Shown one piece after another: positions 48,700 through 57,868 of a stretch of DNA of 64,000 bases (position 1 is its first letter; every line of letters starts with the position of its first letter). Where the stretch lies: NCBI GenBank assembly GCA_019112965.1, contig DXIH01000152.1, positions 1-64,000 of the forward strand, in the 5' to 3' direction. This DNA is from Candidatus Sphingomonas excrementigallinarum. GTDB taxonomy: Bacteria; Pseudomonadota; Alphaproteobacteria; Sphingomonadales; Sphingomonadaceae. The position numbers and the translations under genes are program-made. The notes under the pieces are model-generated. The model made no database searches, was not told the DNA's origin, and was given only the letters and a program-made list of their open reading frames with translations.

Positions 48700-49989
48700 A
48701 TGAGGTCAATGGGAACGATATATGCCGAACAGGCCGAAGGACCGCATGTGAAGGGTTTTCCCTATATCCGCTGGACGATCATCGCGCTGTTCGTAGGCGC
48801 GATGGTCATCAACTATCTGACGCGCAGCATCCTGGGCGTCGCCGCACCCGCGATCATGGCCGAACAGCATATCAGTTCGGAACAATATAGCTGGATCACC
48901 GGCGCCTTTCAGTTCGGCATCATGTTCCAGCCAGTGGCGGGCTATATCCTCGACCTGATCGGGTTGAAGATCGGCTTCACCCTGTTCGTCGCGGTGTGGT
49001 CGTGCATCACCATCGGACATGGGTTCGCCAATGGCTGGCTGGGCTTTGCCGGGCTTCGCGGCGCGCTCGGGCTGGTCGAGGGATCGGCCCAACCGGCGGG
49101 CATGAAGGTCGTGGCCGAGTGGTTCCCGGCGCGTGAGCGCGGCGTGGCGGGCGGCATCTATCAGATCGGGGCGTCGTTCGGCGCGGTCTTCGCGCCGCCG
49201 CTCGTCGCCTGGGCGGTATTCCATCACAGCTGGCGCGCGGCGTTCTTCGTGGCGGGCGGGCTGGGGCTGCTCTGGGTGATGGCCTGGCTGTTCTGGTATG
49301 CGCCGCCCGCGCGGCACCGGGCGCTGTCGGCACGCGAGCGGACGCTGATCGTCGAGGGGCAGGAGGCCGCGCTGGTCAAGCAGCGCCGCCGCCCGCCGCT
49401 GGGCGAGTTGCTGCGTCGACGGAACCTGTGGGCGATCGCGGCGGCGCGGTTCCTGGCCGATCCGGTCTGGGGCATGCTGTCGCTATGGATGCCGCTCTAC
49501 CTGGTCCAGGCACGGCATTTTGACCTGACCCAGATCGCCATGTTCGCCTGGCTGCCCTTCCTGGCCGCCGATCTCGGCTGCCTGTTCGGCCCGGCGGTCG
49601 TCGCCTTCCTTCAACGGCGCGGCGTCAACCTGATCGACGCTAGGCGCGGGGCCTTCACGCTGGGCGCGGTGCTGATGACCGGCATGATGTTCGTCGGCAG
49701 CGTGGACAGCCCCGTCGCCGCCGTCGCGCTGCTGTGCCTCGGCGGCTTCGCGCACCAGACGCTGTCCGTCACCGTCATCACCCTGTGTTCCGATCTGTTC
49801 CCCCAGGATCAGGTCGCGACGGCGACCGGCGTATCGGGGACGGCGGCCAATCTGGGCGTCCTGATCTTCACCCTGACCCTCGGCTCGCTGGTCGATCAGG
49901 TCGGGTACCAGCCCTTCTTTATCCTGCTCGGCCTGCTCGATCTGGCAGGTGCCGCTCTCCTCTGGACCTTGGTGCGCAAACCCGCATGA
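48700..49989 (+). CDS. MFS transporter, ACS family (hexuronate transporter-like)
   Basis: A 429-residue inner-membrane transporter with about 12 hydrophobic segments. NYLTRSILGVAAPAI (about 40-54) and the segment AEWFPARERGVAGGIYQIGA (about 141-160) match the anion:cation symporter family that includes ExuT. Starts at 48700 and 48709 are both possible; 48700 has AGG at a usable distance. It overlaps the xylosidase gene by four bases (ATGA). In this locus it may carry uronic acids or uronate-bearing oligosaccharides; this is inference from family and context. Confidence 0.88.
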   Translation: MRSMGTIYAEQAEGPHVKGFPYIRWTIIALFVGAMVINYLTRSILGVAAPAIMAEQHISSEQYSWITGAFQFGIMFQPVAGYILDLIGLKIGFTLFVAVWSCITIGHGFANGWLGFAGLRGALGLVEGSAQPAGMKVVAEWFPARERGVAGGIYQIGASFGAVFAPPLVAWAVFHHSWRAAFFVAGGLGLLWVMAWLFWYAPPARHRALSARERTLIVEGQEAALVKQRRRPPLGELLRRRNLWAIAAARFLADPVWGMLSLWMPLYLVQARHFDLTQIAMFAWLPFLAADLGCLFGPAVVAFLQRRGVNLIDARRGAFTLGAVLMTGMMFVGSVDSPVAAVALLCLGGFAHQTLSVTVITLCSDLFPQDQVATATGVSGTAANLGVLIFTLTLGSLVDQVGYQPFFILLGLLDLAGAALLWTLVRKPA

Positions 49990-51575
49990 CTCCGATGAAT
50001 CCTATCCTGCCGGGCTTCAACCCCGATCCCTCGATCGTGCGCGTCGGCGAGGATTATTACATCGCGACCTCGACCTTCGAATGGTATCCGGGCGTCCAGA
50101 TCCACCATAGCCGCGACCTGGTGAACTGGACGCTGGTCGCCCGGCCGCTGGCGCGCGCGGGGCAGCTCGACATGCGCGGCAACCCGGATTCCTGCGGCGT
50201 CTGGGCTCCCGACCTTACGTACGCCGACGGGCGCTTCCACCTGATCTTCACCGACGTGAAGCGCTATGGCCGCACCACCGTCGACGGGGCCAAGGGCGCG
50301 TCGCTGCGCGACTTCCACAATTACTGGGTGTCGAGCGACCGGATCGATGGCGAGTGGACGGATGCGGTCTATCTGAACAGCAGCGGCTTCGACCCCGCGC
50401 TGTTCCATGACGATGACGGGCGCAGCTGGTTGCTCAACATGCTGTGGGACCATCGCCCCGACCGCAAGCGGTTCGCCGGGATCGTGATGCAGCAGATGGA
50501 CATGGCGACGGGCCGCCTGCTGGGCGAGCGTCGCCATATCTTCGACGGAACGCCGCTGGGCTTTACCGAGGGGCCGCATCTCTACAAGCGCGACGGCTGG
50601 TATCATCTGCTGGTCGCGGAGGGCGGGACCGAGCGGGGACACGCCGTCACGATGGCCCGCGCGCGCGATCTTTTCGGACCTTATGAGGTGCATCCGGACG
50701 GCCCGGTCCTGACCGCACGCGACACGCCCGATGCGCCGCTGCAACGCACCGGGCATGGCGATCTGGTCGACACCCCCGAAGGCGAGACGTGGATGGCCTA
50801 TCTCTGCGGCCGTCCGCTGCCCGCCAGCAACCGCTGCGTGCTGGGACGCGAGACGGCGATCCAGCGGATGGAATGGGGCGCGGACGGTTGGCTGCGCTGT
50901 GCCGAGCCGACCCCGGTGGCCGCCGACCCCGCGCCGGTCGAGGCACGCTGTGACTTCGACGGCCCTGGACTGCCCGCCGCCTTCCAATGGCTGCGGACCC
51001 CCGAGCCCGGGCATATCTTCAGCCTGACCGAGCGCCCCGGCCATTTGCGGCTGTTCGGGCGCGAGACGATCGGTAGTCTTTTCGAGCAGGCGCTGATCGC
51101 CCGCCGCCAGACCGCGTTCACTTATGATGCACGCGCGCTGCTCGATTACGAGCCCGAGCATTTCCAGCAGGCGGCCGGGATCGTCGCCTATTACAATAGC
51201 ACCAAATATCATTTCCTCCAGATCACGGCCGGGGATGCGGGCGAGAAGTTGATCCAGGTTCTGTCTGTCCTGCCGAACGGCGAAGGCCAGAGCCTGATGA
51301 CCCCGGCCATCCCGGCCCCCTCCGGCCCGATCGAATTGCGGGCCGTGGTCGATCATGAGGTCCTGCGCTTCGCGTTCCGGGGGGAGGGCGCGGCGGCGTG
51401 GAATTGGCTTCCGCAGCACTTCGACGCCTCCATCCTGTCGGACGAGGCGACGCTGGCCGGGCTGCCCAATTTCACCGGCGCCTTTGTCGGTATGGCCTGT
51501 CAGGACATGAGCGGCTCCGGTCGTCCAGCGGACTTCCAATATTTCCATTATGTCGAGCGACTTGGCGATGATTGA
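49986..51575 (+). CDS. Glycoside hydrolase family 43 beta-xylosidase (XynB-like)
   Basis: A 529-residue cytoplasmic enzyme (no signal peptide) starting MTPMNPILPGFNPDPSI. The catalytic base is the Asp in NPDPS (about 14), the pKa Asp is in GFDPALFHDDDG (about 136) and the acid Glu is in GFTEGPHLYKRDGWYHLL (about 194). A C-terminal beta-sandwich (about 320-525) is that of the XynB/GH43_11-12 group, with YYNSTKYHFLQIT. Length equals that of characterised exo-beta-xylosidases, which cut xylo-oligosaccharides from the non-reducing end. Coupled to the upstream MFS gene by ATGA. Confidence 0.92.
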   Translation: MTPMNPILPGFNPDPSIVRVGEDYYIATSTFEWYPGVQIHHSRDLVNWTLVARPLARAGQLDMRGNPDSCGVWAPDLTYADGRFHLIFTDVKRYGRTTVDGAKGASLRDFHNYWVSSDRIDGEWTDAVYLNSSGFDPALFHDDDGRSWLLNMLWDHRPDRKRFAGIVMQQMDMATGRLLGERRHIFDGTPLGFTEGPHLYKRDGWYHLLVAEGGTERGHAVTMARARDLFGPYEVHPDGPVLTARDTPDAPLQRTGHGDLVDTPEGETWMAYLCGRPLPASNRCVLGRETAIQRMEWGADGWLRCAEPTPVAADPAPVEARCDFDGPGLPAAFQWLRTPEPGHIFSLTERPGHLRLFGRETIGSLFEQALIARRQTAFTYDARALLDYEPEHFQQAAGIVAYYNSTKYHFLQITAGDAGEKLIQVLSVLPNGEGQSLMTPAIPAPSGPIELRAVVDHEVLRFAFRGEGAAAWNWLPQHFDASILSDEATLAGLPNFTGAFVGMACQDMSGSGRPADFQYFHYVERLGDD

Positions 51576-51672
51576 TCCCAGGATTGGCTAGACCAATATG
51601 GACAGGCCGCTTTCCCCCCGTTAAGCTTCCCCCAGACACCGGCGCCGTGATGCGCACGGATAGGGTAGGGGA

Positions 51673-52947
51673 GTGACGGGCTTGCGGGTACGCAATCTGC
51701 GCTGGTGGATCGTCGCGCTGATCTGTGCAGGGACGATCGCCAATTATCTGGCGCGCAACAGCCTGGGCGTGCTCGCGCCTGAGCTGAAGTCGGCGCTCCA
51801 CATGTCGACGCAGCAATACAGCTATGTCGTCGGTGCCTTCCAGCTTTGCTACACCATCATGCAGCCGGTGGCGGGGGCGTTCATCGACCGCTTCGGCCTG
51901 CGTGCCGGGTTCGCGCTGTTCGGTCTCGCCTGGTCGGCGGCGAACATGATGCACGCCCTGGCGATCGGCTGGGTCAGCCTGGCCATCTATCGCGGCATAT
52001 TGGGCCTGTTCGAGTCCGCCGCCATCCCGTCGGGCATCAAGGCGGTGGCCGAGTGGTTCCCGGCGCGGGAGCGCTCGGTGGCGGTCGGCTGGTTCAACGC
52101 GGGCACCTCGCTCGGCGCACTGATCGCGCCACCGGTCGTGGTGGCGGTGGCGCTTTGGGCGGACTGGCGCACGGCGTTCCTCGTCACCGGCGGCGTGGGC
52201 ATCTTCTGGGCGGCCGCCTGGTACGTCTTCTATCGCTCGCCCGACGACCACCCGTCCATCACGCCCGAAGAAAAGGCGATGATCGCGGTCGAAAAGCCCA
52301 AGGGGCCGGTCCAGCGCGCCAAGGCGAAGGACATTCTCCGCACCTCGCGCTTCTGGGTGATCGCGGTCCCGCGTTTCCTGGCCGAACCGGCGTGGCAGAC
52401 CTTCAGCTTCTGGATCCCCCTCTACCTTGCCAGCGAGCGCGGCATGGACCTGAAACAGATCGCGCTGTTCGCGTGGCTGCCCTTCCTGGCGGCCGATGTC
52501 GGCGGCATTCTAGGCGGCTATCTGTCGCCCTGGCTGATGAAGCGCGGCGTCACGCTGATCCCGTCGCGCGTGGCGGGGGTGGCGCTGGGGGCGGTGCTGA
52601 TGATCGCGCCGGGCTGCATCGGGCTGGCGGCCAGCCCCTACACGGCGATCGCGCTGTTCTGCATCGGCGGCTTTGCGCATCAGATGATCTCCGGCCTTAT
52701 TAATACCTTGTCAGCGGATGTCTTTGCGCCTGCTGAGGTCGGCACCGCGAACGGCTTTATCGGTCAGGCGGGCTGGATCGGCGGGTTGCTCTTCTCGCTG
52801 CTGATTGGGCAGTTGGCCGATACGGTCGGCTATGCGCCGCTCTTTGCCGTGCTCGCGGTCTTCGACCTGATCGGGGCGGCGGTGCTCATCATATTCATTC
52901 GGCGCCTGACGCCATTTTCTACCACCACAGAGGAGTCCGGCCGATGA
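51673..52947 (+). CDS. MFS transporter, ACS family (hexuronate transporter-like), second copy
   Basis: A 424-residue relative of the transporter at 48700, with the same order of segments: NYLARNSLGVLAPEL (about 25-39) and AEWFPARERSVAVGWFNAGT (about 130-149). The start is a GTG with AGGGG right before it, so the exact start is not firm. It overlaps the GH31 gene by four bases (ATGA). Two related carriers in one locus suggest two related substrates, such as different uronates or aldouronic oligosaccharides. Confidence 0.88.
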   Translation: MTGLRVRNLRWWIVALICAGTIANYLARNSLGVLAPELKSALHMSTQQYSYVVGAFQLCYTIMQPVAGAFIDRFGLRAGFALFGLAWSAANMMHALAIGWVSLAIYRGILGLFESAAIPSGIKAVAEWFPARERSVAVGWFNAGTSLGALIAPPVVVAVALWADWRTAFLVTGGVGIFWAAAWYVFYRSPDDHPSITPEEKAMIAVEKPKGPVQRAKAKDILRTSRFWVIAVPRFLAEPAWQTFSFWIPLYLASERGMDLKQIALFAWLPFLAADVGGILGGYLSPWLMKRGVTLIPSRVAGVALGAVLMIAPGCIGLAASPYTAIALFCIGGFAHQMISGLINTLSADVFAPAEVGTANGFIGQAGWIGGLLFSLLIGQLADTVGYAPLFAVLAVFDLIGAAVLIIFIRRLTPFSTTTEESGR

Positions 52948-55328
52948 GGCGCGCCACCCTGTCCCAGCCTCCCCGTTTCGCCGTCAGCGGCCATTCGCGC
53001 GGGCGCGTGACGCTGAGCGCCGATACCGGCGCGGTCGCGCATCTCTTTGTGCTGGAGCCGGACGTGATGCGCCTCTTGCTGCTGGCCGAGGGGCGCGTGA
53101 CCAGCCCCCCGAGCTGGGCGATCGCGCCGGGCGCCGAGGATATTGCCGAGCCGGGTCGCGACCGGATGGACGTGTCGGGCTTTGCCTGTCCCGATTTCAC
53201 CTTCGAGGAGGCGGACGGACGCCTGATCGTCGCGACCGATCGGCTGCGCGTGACCCTGACATTCGACGGCCTGCATGGCCGCTGGGAACAGCGGGCGGGC
53301 AAGGACTGGCACGTCATTACCCAGGACCGCCCGACCCAGGCCTATGATTTCGGATGGTGGGATGGCCGGGCGCATCATTACGCCGCCCGCACCCCCGGCG
53401 AACGCTTCTTCGGGCTGGGCGACCGTACCGGCGATACCGATCGGGCCGGGCGGCGCTTTCGCCTGACCAATGTCGATCCGATGGGGTTCGATGCGGAAAC
53501 CAGCGACCCGCTCTACAAGTCGATCCCCTATCTGCTGGTCGCAGACGCCGAGGGCCGTTGTCATGGCGAGTTCTACGACACGGTCGCCGACGTCACCTTC
53601 GATCTGGGGCAGGAGCTGGACAATTATCACGGCCTCTTCCGCCATGTCGTGGCCGACGCGGGCGACGTCGACCGCTGGGTCATCGCCGGGCCGGACCCGC
53701 TGGCGGTCACGCGGCGCTTTACCTGGCTGACCGGGCGTCCGGCGCTGATGCCGCGCTGGTCGCTGGGCTATTCGGGCTCGACCATGACCTATACCGATGC
53801 TCCCGATGCGGCGGCGCAGATGGCGGGGTTTCTGGAACTGTGCGAGCGCCACGATCTGGGCTGCACGTCCTTCCATCTGTCGTCGGGATACACCTCGATC
53901 GGCGACAAGCGCTACGTCTTCCACTGGAACCGCGACAAGTTTCCTGATCCCGCCGCATTCATCGCCTCCTATGCCGAGGCCGGCGTGCGGCTGGTGCCCA
54001 ATATCAAGCCCGCGCTGCTGCGCAGCCATCCACGCTATGACGAGGTGGCGGGGGCAGGGCTGTTCGTCGCCGATGAGCATGGCCATCCGGTCGAGGCGCA
54101 ATTCTGGGACGAGGTCGGCAGCTATATCGACATGACAAAGCCCGCAGCGGCGGCCTGGTGGCGCGACCAGGTGACGTCGGCGCTGCTCGACCATGGGATG
54201 GAGGCGACGTGGAACGACAATAACGAATATGAGCTATGGGACCGCCGCGCGATGGTCGACGGCTTCGGCGAGGCGCGTCCTGCGTCCGATATGCGGCCGG
54301 TCCAGCCGATCCTGATGACCCGCGCCTCGCGCCAGGCGCAGGTCGCGGCCAAGCCCGATGCCCGGCCCTATGTCGTCACCCGCTCGGGCATGGCGGGGCT
54401 GCACCGCTATGCCCAGACCTGGTCGGGCGACAATCGAACCGAGTGGAAGACGATCCGCTATAATGCACGCCAGTCGATCGGGCTGGCGCTGTCGGGCGTG
54501 TCGAACAGCGGGCATGACGTGGGCGGTTTCTCCGGCCCCGCGCCGTCGCCCGAGCTGCTGATCCGCTGGGTGCAGGCGGGGGTGCTGATGCCGCGGTTCA
54601 GTATCCATAGCTGGAACGACGACCGCACGGTCAACGAGCCCTGGATGTATCCGGATATGTTGCCCGCGATGCATCGTCTGATGGCGCTGCGACAGACGCT
54701 GATCCCGTTCTTCTACGATCTGCTGCATCGCTATCATGAGGATTACGAGCCGATGGTCCGCCCGCTCTGGGCAGATTTTCCCGAAGACCCGGCCAGCTGG
54801 GGTGCACGCGACGAGCACATGCTGGGGCCGGACGTTCTGGCCGCGCCCGTCATGGATGAAGGGGCGGAGCGCCGTTCGGTGCAACTGCCGAGCGGGGCGG
54901 AGTGGATCCATGTCTGGACCGGCGAGCGTTTCGCCGGAGGCGGGACCGCCGATGTCGCGGCACCGCTCGACGGCCCACCGCCGCTGGTCGCGCGTGGCGG
55001 ATCGGCGATGCTGGTCGACCTGGCCAAGGGAGGCTGGCGGCCGGAGCCCTATCGGCGTGGCCTGTGGCTGTTCCCACCCTCGCAGGGCAAGATGCGCTGG
55101 ACCGGCATGGACGATAGCGGTGATGGCCACGGCCCGGTCACCCGCTGGCAACTGACCGGCCAAGCCGATGCGGAGCGGGTCGTCGTGTCCGTCTCGCGGG
55201 CCGGGGGCGGCGAGGGGGGCATCACGTTGCTGCTCCCGCCGGGCGATGACCGCCTATTGATCGTTGAGGACGCGGCTGGCGAGCCGGTGGAACATGAAGG
55301 GCGACGGGGTCTCAGCCTGACAGTCTGA
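52944..55328 (+). CDS. Glycoside hydrolase family 31 (alpha-glucosidase/alpha-xylosidase type)
   Basis: A 794-residue enzyme with no signal peptide. The N-terminal beta-sandwich has FFGLGDRTGDTDRAGRRF (about 155-172). In the barrel the nucleophile Asp is in TWNDNNEYELWDRR (about 424) and the acid/base Asp is in RYAQTWSGDN (about 496); the RSGMAGLHRY stretch before it corresponds to the RSGFAG motif. VLAAPVMDEGAERRSVQLPSG marks the end of the barrel. GH31 includes alpha-glucosidases and alpha-xylosidases; specificity cannot be fixed here. It ends the inner operon, before a strong terminator. Confidence 0.93.
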   Translation: MRRATLSQPPRFAVSGHSRGRVTLSADTGAVAHLFVLEPDVMRLLLLAEGRVTSPPSWAIAPGAEDIAEPGRDRMDVSGFACPDFTFEEADGRLIVATDRLRVTLTFDGLHGRWEQRAGKDWHVITQDRPTQAYDFGWWDGRAHHYAARTPGERFFGLGDRTGDTDRAGRRFRLTNVDPMGFDAETSDPLYKSIPYLLVADAEGRCHGEFYDTVADVTFDLGQELDNYHGLFRHVVADAGDVDRWVIAGPDPLAVTRRFTWLTGRPALMPRWSLGYSGSTMTYTDAPDAAAQMAGFLELCERHDLGCTSFHLSSGYTSIGDKRYVFHWNRDKFPDPAAFIASYAEAGVRLVPNIKPALLRSHPRYDEVAGAGLFVADEHGHPVEAQFWDEVGSYIDMTKPAAAAWWRDQVTSALLDHGMEATWNDNNEYELWDRRAMVDGFGEARPASDMRPVQPILMTRASRQAQVAAKPDARPYVVTRSGMAGLHRYAQTWSGDNRTEWKTIRYNARQSIGLALSGVSNSGHDVGGFSGPAPSPELLIRWVQAGVLMPRFSIHSWNDDRTVNEPWMYPDMLPAMHRLMALRQTLIPFFYDLLHRYHEDYEPMVRPLWADFPEDPASWGARDEHMLGPDVLAAPVMDEGAERRSVQLPSGAEWIHVWTGERFAGGGTADVAAPLDGPPPLVARGGSAMLVDLAKGGWRPEPYRRGLWLFPPSQGKMRWTGMDDSGDGHGPVTRWQLTGQADAERVVVSVSRAGGGEGGITLLLPPGDDRLLIVEDAAGEPVEHEGRRGLSLTV

Positions 55329-55348
55329 CCGCAGTCCATGGTGAGCGA

Positions 55349-55378
55349 AAGCGTCCGACCTTGGTCGGGCGCTTTTTT
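55349..55378 (+). terminator. Rho-independent terminator after GH31
   Basis: A 10-bp stem GCGTCCGACC/GGTCGGGCGC with a TT loop is followed by TTTTTT, about 20 bases after the stop. It separates the LacI/MFS/GH31 transcript from the second receptor operon. Confidence 0.87.
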
Positions 55379-55561
55379 GCATCCGGCGCTGGCCAGTGAT
55401 GCGCAAATGTCGCACAAGTTTGCAATTCTCCCCCTCGACTACGCGTCCGTTCCGACAAACGCCGTTCAGGTCTAACAACAGCATTGCATTGGTAAGGCCA
55501 TTCGGTATGTTTGGTTGACAAGGCAAAGACCGGCCAAGACCGGCGGCAATGGGAGGGAAGG

Positions 55562-57868
55562 ATGAAGATGCTGCGTTCCACCGTGGCGCTGACGGCGATG
55601 ATCGTATCGCTGTCGGCGGCAACCCAGGTTTCGGCCCAGCAGGCGGCTCCGTCGCAGACCGATGAGGCGCGGTTGACCCAGGACGCGCAAGGGCAGCCCG
55701 GCGGTCCCACCTCCAATATCGCGCCCGAACCGGCCAGCGCAGGCGACATCATCGTCACCGCCAACAAGCGCGCCGAGAATGTCCAGCGCGTGCCGCTCGC
55801 CGTCTCGGTCGTCGCCCCGGCGCAGCTGGCGGCGGCGGGCGTGCGCAATTTCACCGATATTGGCAAGGTTTCGTCCTCGCTGGTCGTCCGCCCGGCGGAA
55901 CAGCCGCAAAACTCCAACATCTCGCTGCGGGGCGTCGGCACCTTCGCCTTCGGCATCGGCGTGGAGTCGAGTGTCGCGGTGCTGGTCGACGAAGTGCCGC
56001 TGGCGTTCCAGGCGCGCGCCTTCACCGACCTGCCCGATGTCGAGCGGATCGAGGTGCTGCGCGGTCCTCAGAGCACGCTGTACGGCAAGTCGGCCTCGGC
56101 CGGTTTGGTCAACCTCATCACCCGCAACCCGACCTCGGAGCTGCGCATCCGCGCCAATGCGGTGGCGACGACCGACCGCGAACAGGGCATCAATTTCAGC
56201 GTGTCGGGCCCGATCAACGATCAGCTCGGCTATGTCGTGTCGGCCGCCTACAACAATTGGGACGGCAATATCCGCAACCTGTTCAACGGCAGGTTCGTCA
56301 ATGGCCGCGAGACGCTGAACCTGCGCGGCAAGTTGCGCTGGGAGCCGACCGATACCGCGTCGCTGACCATTTCGGGTAACTACGTCAACGGCAACACGAC
56401 GGTCGGCCGCCCCTTCCTGGCGTTCGGCGCCAATGCTCGCCTGCGCGGCACCGCCGGGCTGACCCCGTCGGTGGTGTTGCCCGGCGTCGTGGTCGGGCCG
56501 GACAACCAGACGATCAGCAACAACTATAATTCGCGGACAAAATATGAGGGCGGCGGCGGCTATATCCGCGGCGAGTTCGGTATCGGTTCGCTGAACCTCG
56601 TCACGATCAGTTCCTATGACCGCTTCCACCTGAACGACTATTTGGACCATGACGACACGTCCGCGCCCGGCAATCTGGGCAACAACACCCAGATCGGCGT
56701 GTTCAACTCCGAGCAGGTGACCGAGGAGGTCCGGCTGCAGTCCGATGCCGACAAGCCGTTCCGCTATACGGTCGGCCTGTACGGCGCGAATGTGAAGTTC
56801 AACCGCCCGTTCCAGCGCGGGCCCTATTTCTCGCTCGCCAACTGGTACGCCACCTCGCAGTCGCGCCAGGTCGCGGCCTTTGCGCAGATCGACTGGACCA
56901 TCGTGCCCGACCTGACTTTCACCGGCGGCGGGCGGGTCCAGAACGAGCGGGTCAGCTATACCTTCCGCGACAATCTGGCGGGGACCGCCTTTGCGGGCCA
57001 TGCCAGCGATACGGCGGGCACCTATCGCGGTACGCTGCGCTATGATTTCAGTCCGACGATCAACGGCTTCGTAACCTATGCGACCGGCTATAAGGGCCAG
57101 ACCTACGATCTGACGACCGGCTTCAACCGCAACCGCGCGTTGGCCGGGCCGATCCGCCCCGAAAAGTCGCGCGACAAGGAAATCGGCATTCGCAGCCAGT
57201 TCTTCGATCGGCGCCTGACCGCCAACGTCACGCTGTTCGACACCAATTACCGCGACCTTCAGGCGCAGACGATCGAGACGCTGGCGGACGGCACCTCCAA
57301 CTATCGTCTGACCAATGTCGGCAAGCTCAATACCAAGGGCATCGAGTTCGAAGGCTCAATGCGGTTCAGCGACAGCTTCAACCTGGGTGGGGCGGTCACC
57401 TATCTGGATGCGAAATACGCCCGGTTCGACGTTGCGCAATGCTACCCGCTCCAGACGGCGGCGCAGGGCTGCACCGGATCGCCCGCCAGCCAGAACCTGA
57501 CCGGCACGACCGCGATCCAGGCGCCCAAGTGGAAGTTCAACGCCAATCTGGACTATTCGCCCCGCCTGACCACGACGACGCGCGGTGTGGCGCAGGTGAA
57601 CTGGCAGTATCAGAGCAGCCTCTATTTCCAGGCCCGCGATCCGCAGACCTTCCAGCCCGCCTTCAGCATCGTCAATGTCGGGCTGGGCGTGCGGGAGGAG
57701 GATCGCCGTTGGGAGATCGTCGCCTTCGTCAACAACCTGTTCGACAAGCAATATTACGGATCGCTGGTGAACACCGCGGGCAATTTTGGCAACAGCATCG
57801 CGACGCAGGCGGTGCTGCCCCGCGACTTCCGCCGCTATGCCGGGATGCGCGTCGGTCTGAACTTCTGA
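55562..57868 (+). CDS. TonB-dependent receptor
   Basis: A 768-residue outer-membrane receptor. The ATG (GGAGGGAAGG before it) gives a signal peptide MKMLRSTVALTAMIV..QVSAQ. The TonB box DIIVTANKR is near 62. The plug contains SLRGVGTFAFGIGVESSVAV and RIEVLRGPQSTLYGKSASAG; the barrel ends YAGMRVGLNF with terminal Phe. It is shorter than the receptor at 43406 and of the FecA/iron-chelator-like size class, but its operon partners (an alpha/beta hydrolase and a GH2 enzyme) suggest a carbohydrate ligand. The next gene overlaps its stop (TGATG). Confidence 0.93.
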   Translation: MKMLRSTVALTAMIVSLSAATQVSAQQAAPSQTDEARLTQDAQGQPGGPTSNIAPEPASAGDIIVTANKRAENVQRVPLAVSVVAPAQLAAAGVRNFTDIGKVSSSLVVRPAEQPQNSNISLRGVGTFAFGIGVESSVAVLVDEVPLAFQARAFTDLPDVERIEVLRGPQSTLYGKSASAGLVNLITRNPTSELRIRANAVATTDREQGINFSVSGPINDQLGYVVSAAYNNWDGNIRNLFNGRFVNGRETLNLRGKLRWEPTDTASLTISGNYVNGNTTVGRPFLAFGANARLRGTAGLTPSVVLPGVVVGPDNQTISNNYNSRTKYEGGGGYIRGEFGIGSLNLVTISSYDRFHLNDYLDHDDTSAPGNLGNNTQIGVFNSEQVTEEVRLQSDADKPFRYTVGLYGANVKFNRPFQRGPYFSLANWYATSQSRQVAAFAQIDWTIVPDLTFTGGGRVQNERVSYTFRDNLAGTAFAGHASDTAGTYRGTLRYDFSPTINGFVTYATGYKGQTYDLTTGFNRNRALAGPIRPEKSRDKEIGIRSQFFDRRLTANVTLFDTNYRDLQAQTIETLADGTSNYRLTNVGKLNTKGIEFEGSMRFSDSFNLGGAVTYLDAKYARFDVAQCYPLQTAAQGCTGSPASQNLTGTTAIQAPKWKFNANLDYSPRLTTTTRGVAQVNWQYQSSLYFQARDPQTFQPAFSIVNVGLGVREEDRRWEIVAFVNNLFDKQYYGSLVNTAGNFGNSIATQAVLPRDFRRYAGMRVGLNF

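Noticed and set aside
55485..55510. Possible second LacI operator (TTGGTAAGGCC) before the second TonB receptor
   Set aside because: Only the left half resembles the palindrome at 43361; the right half does not match.
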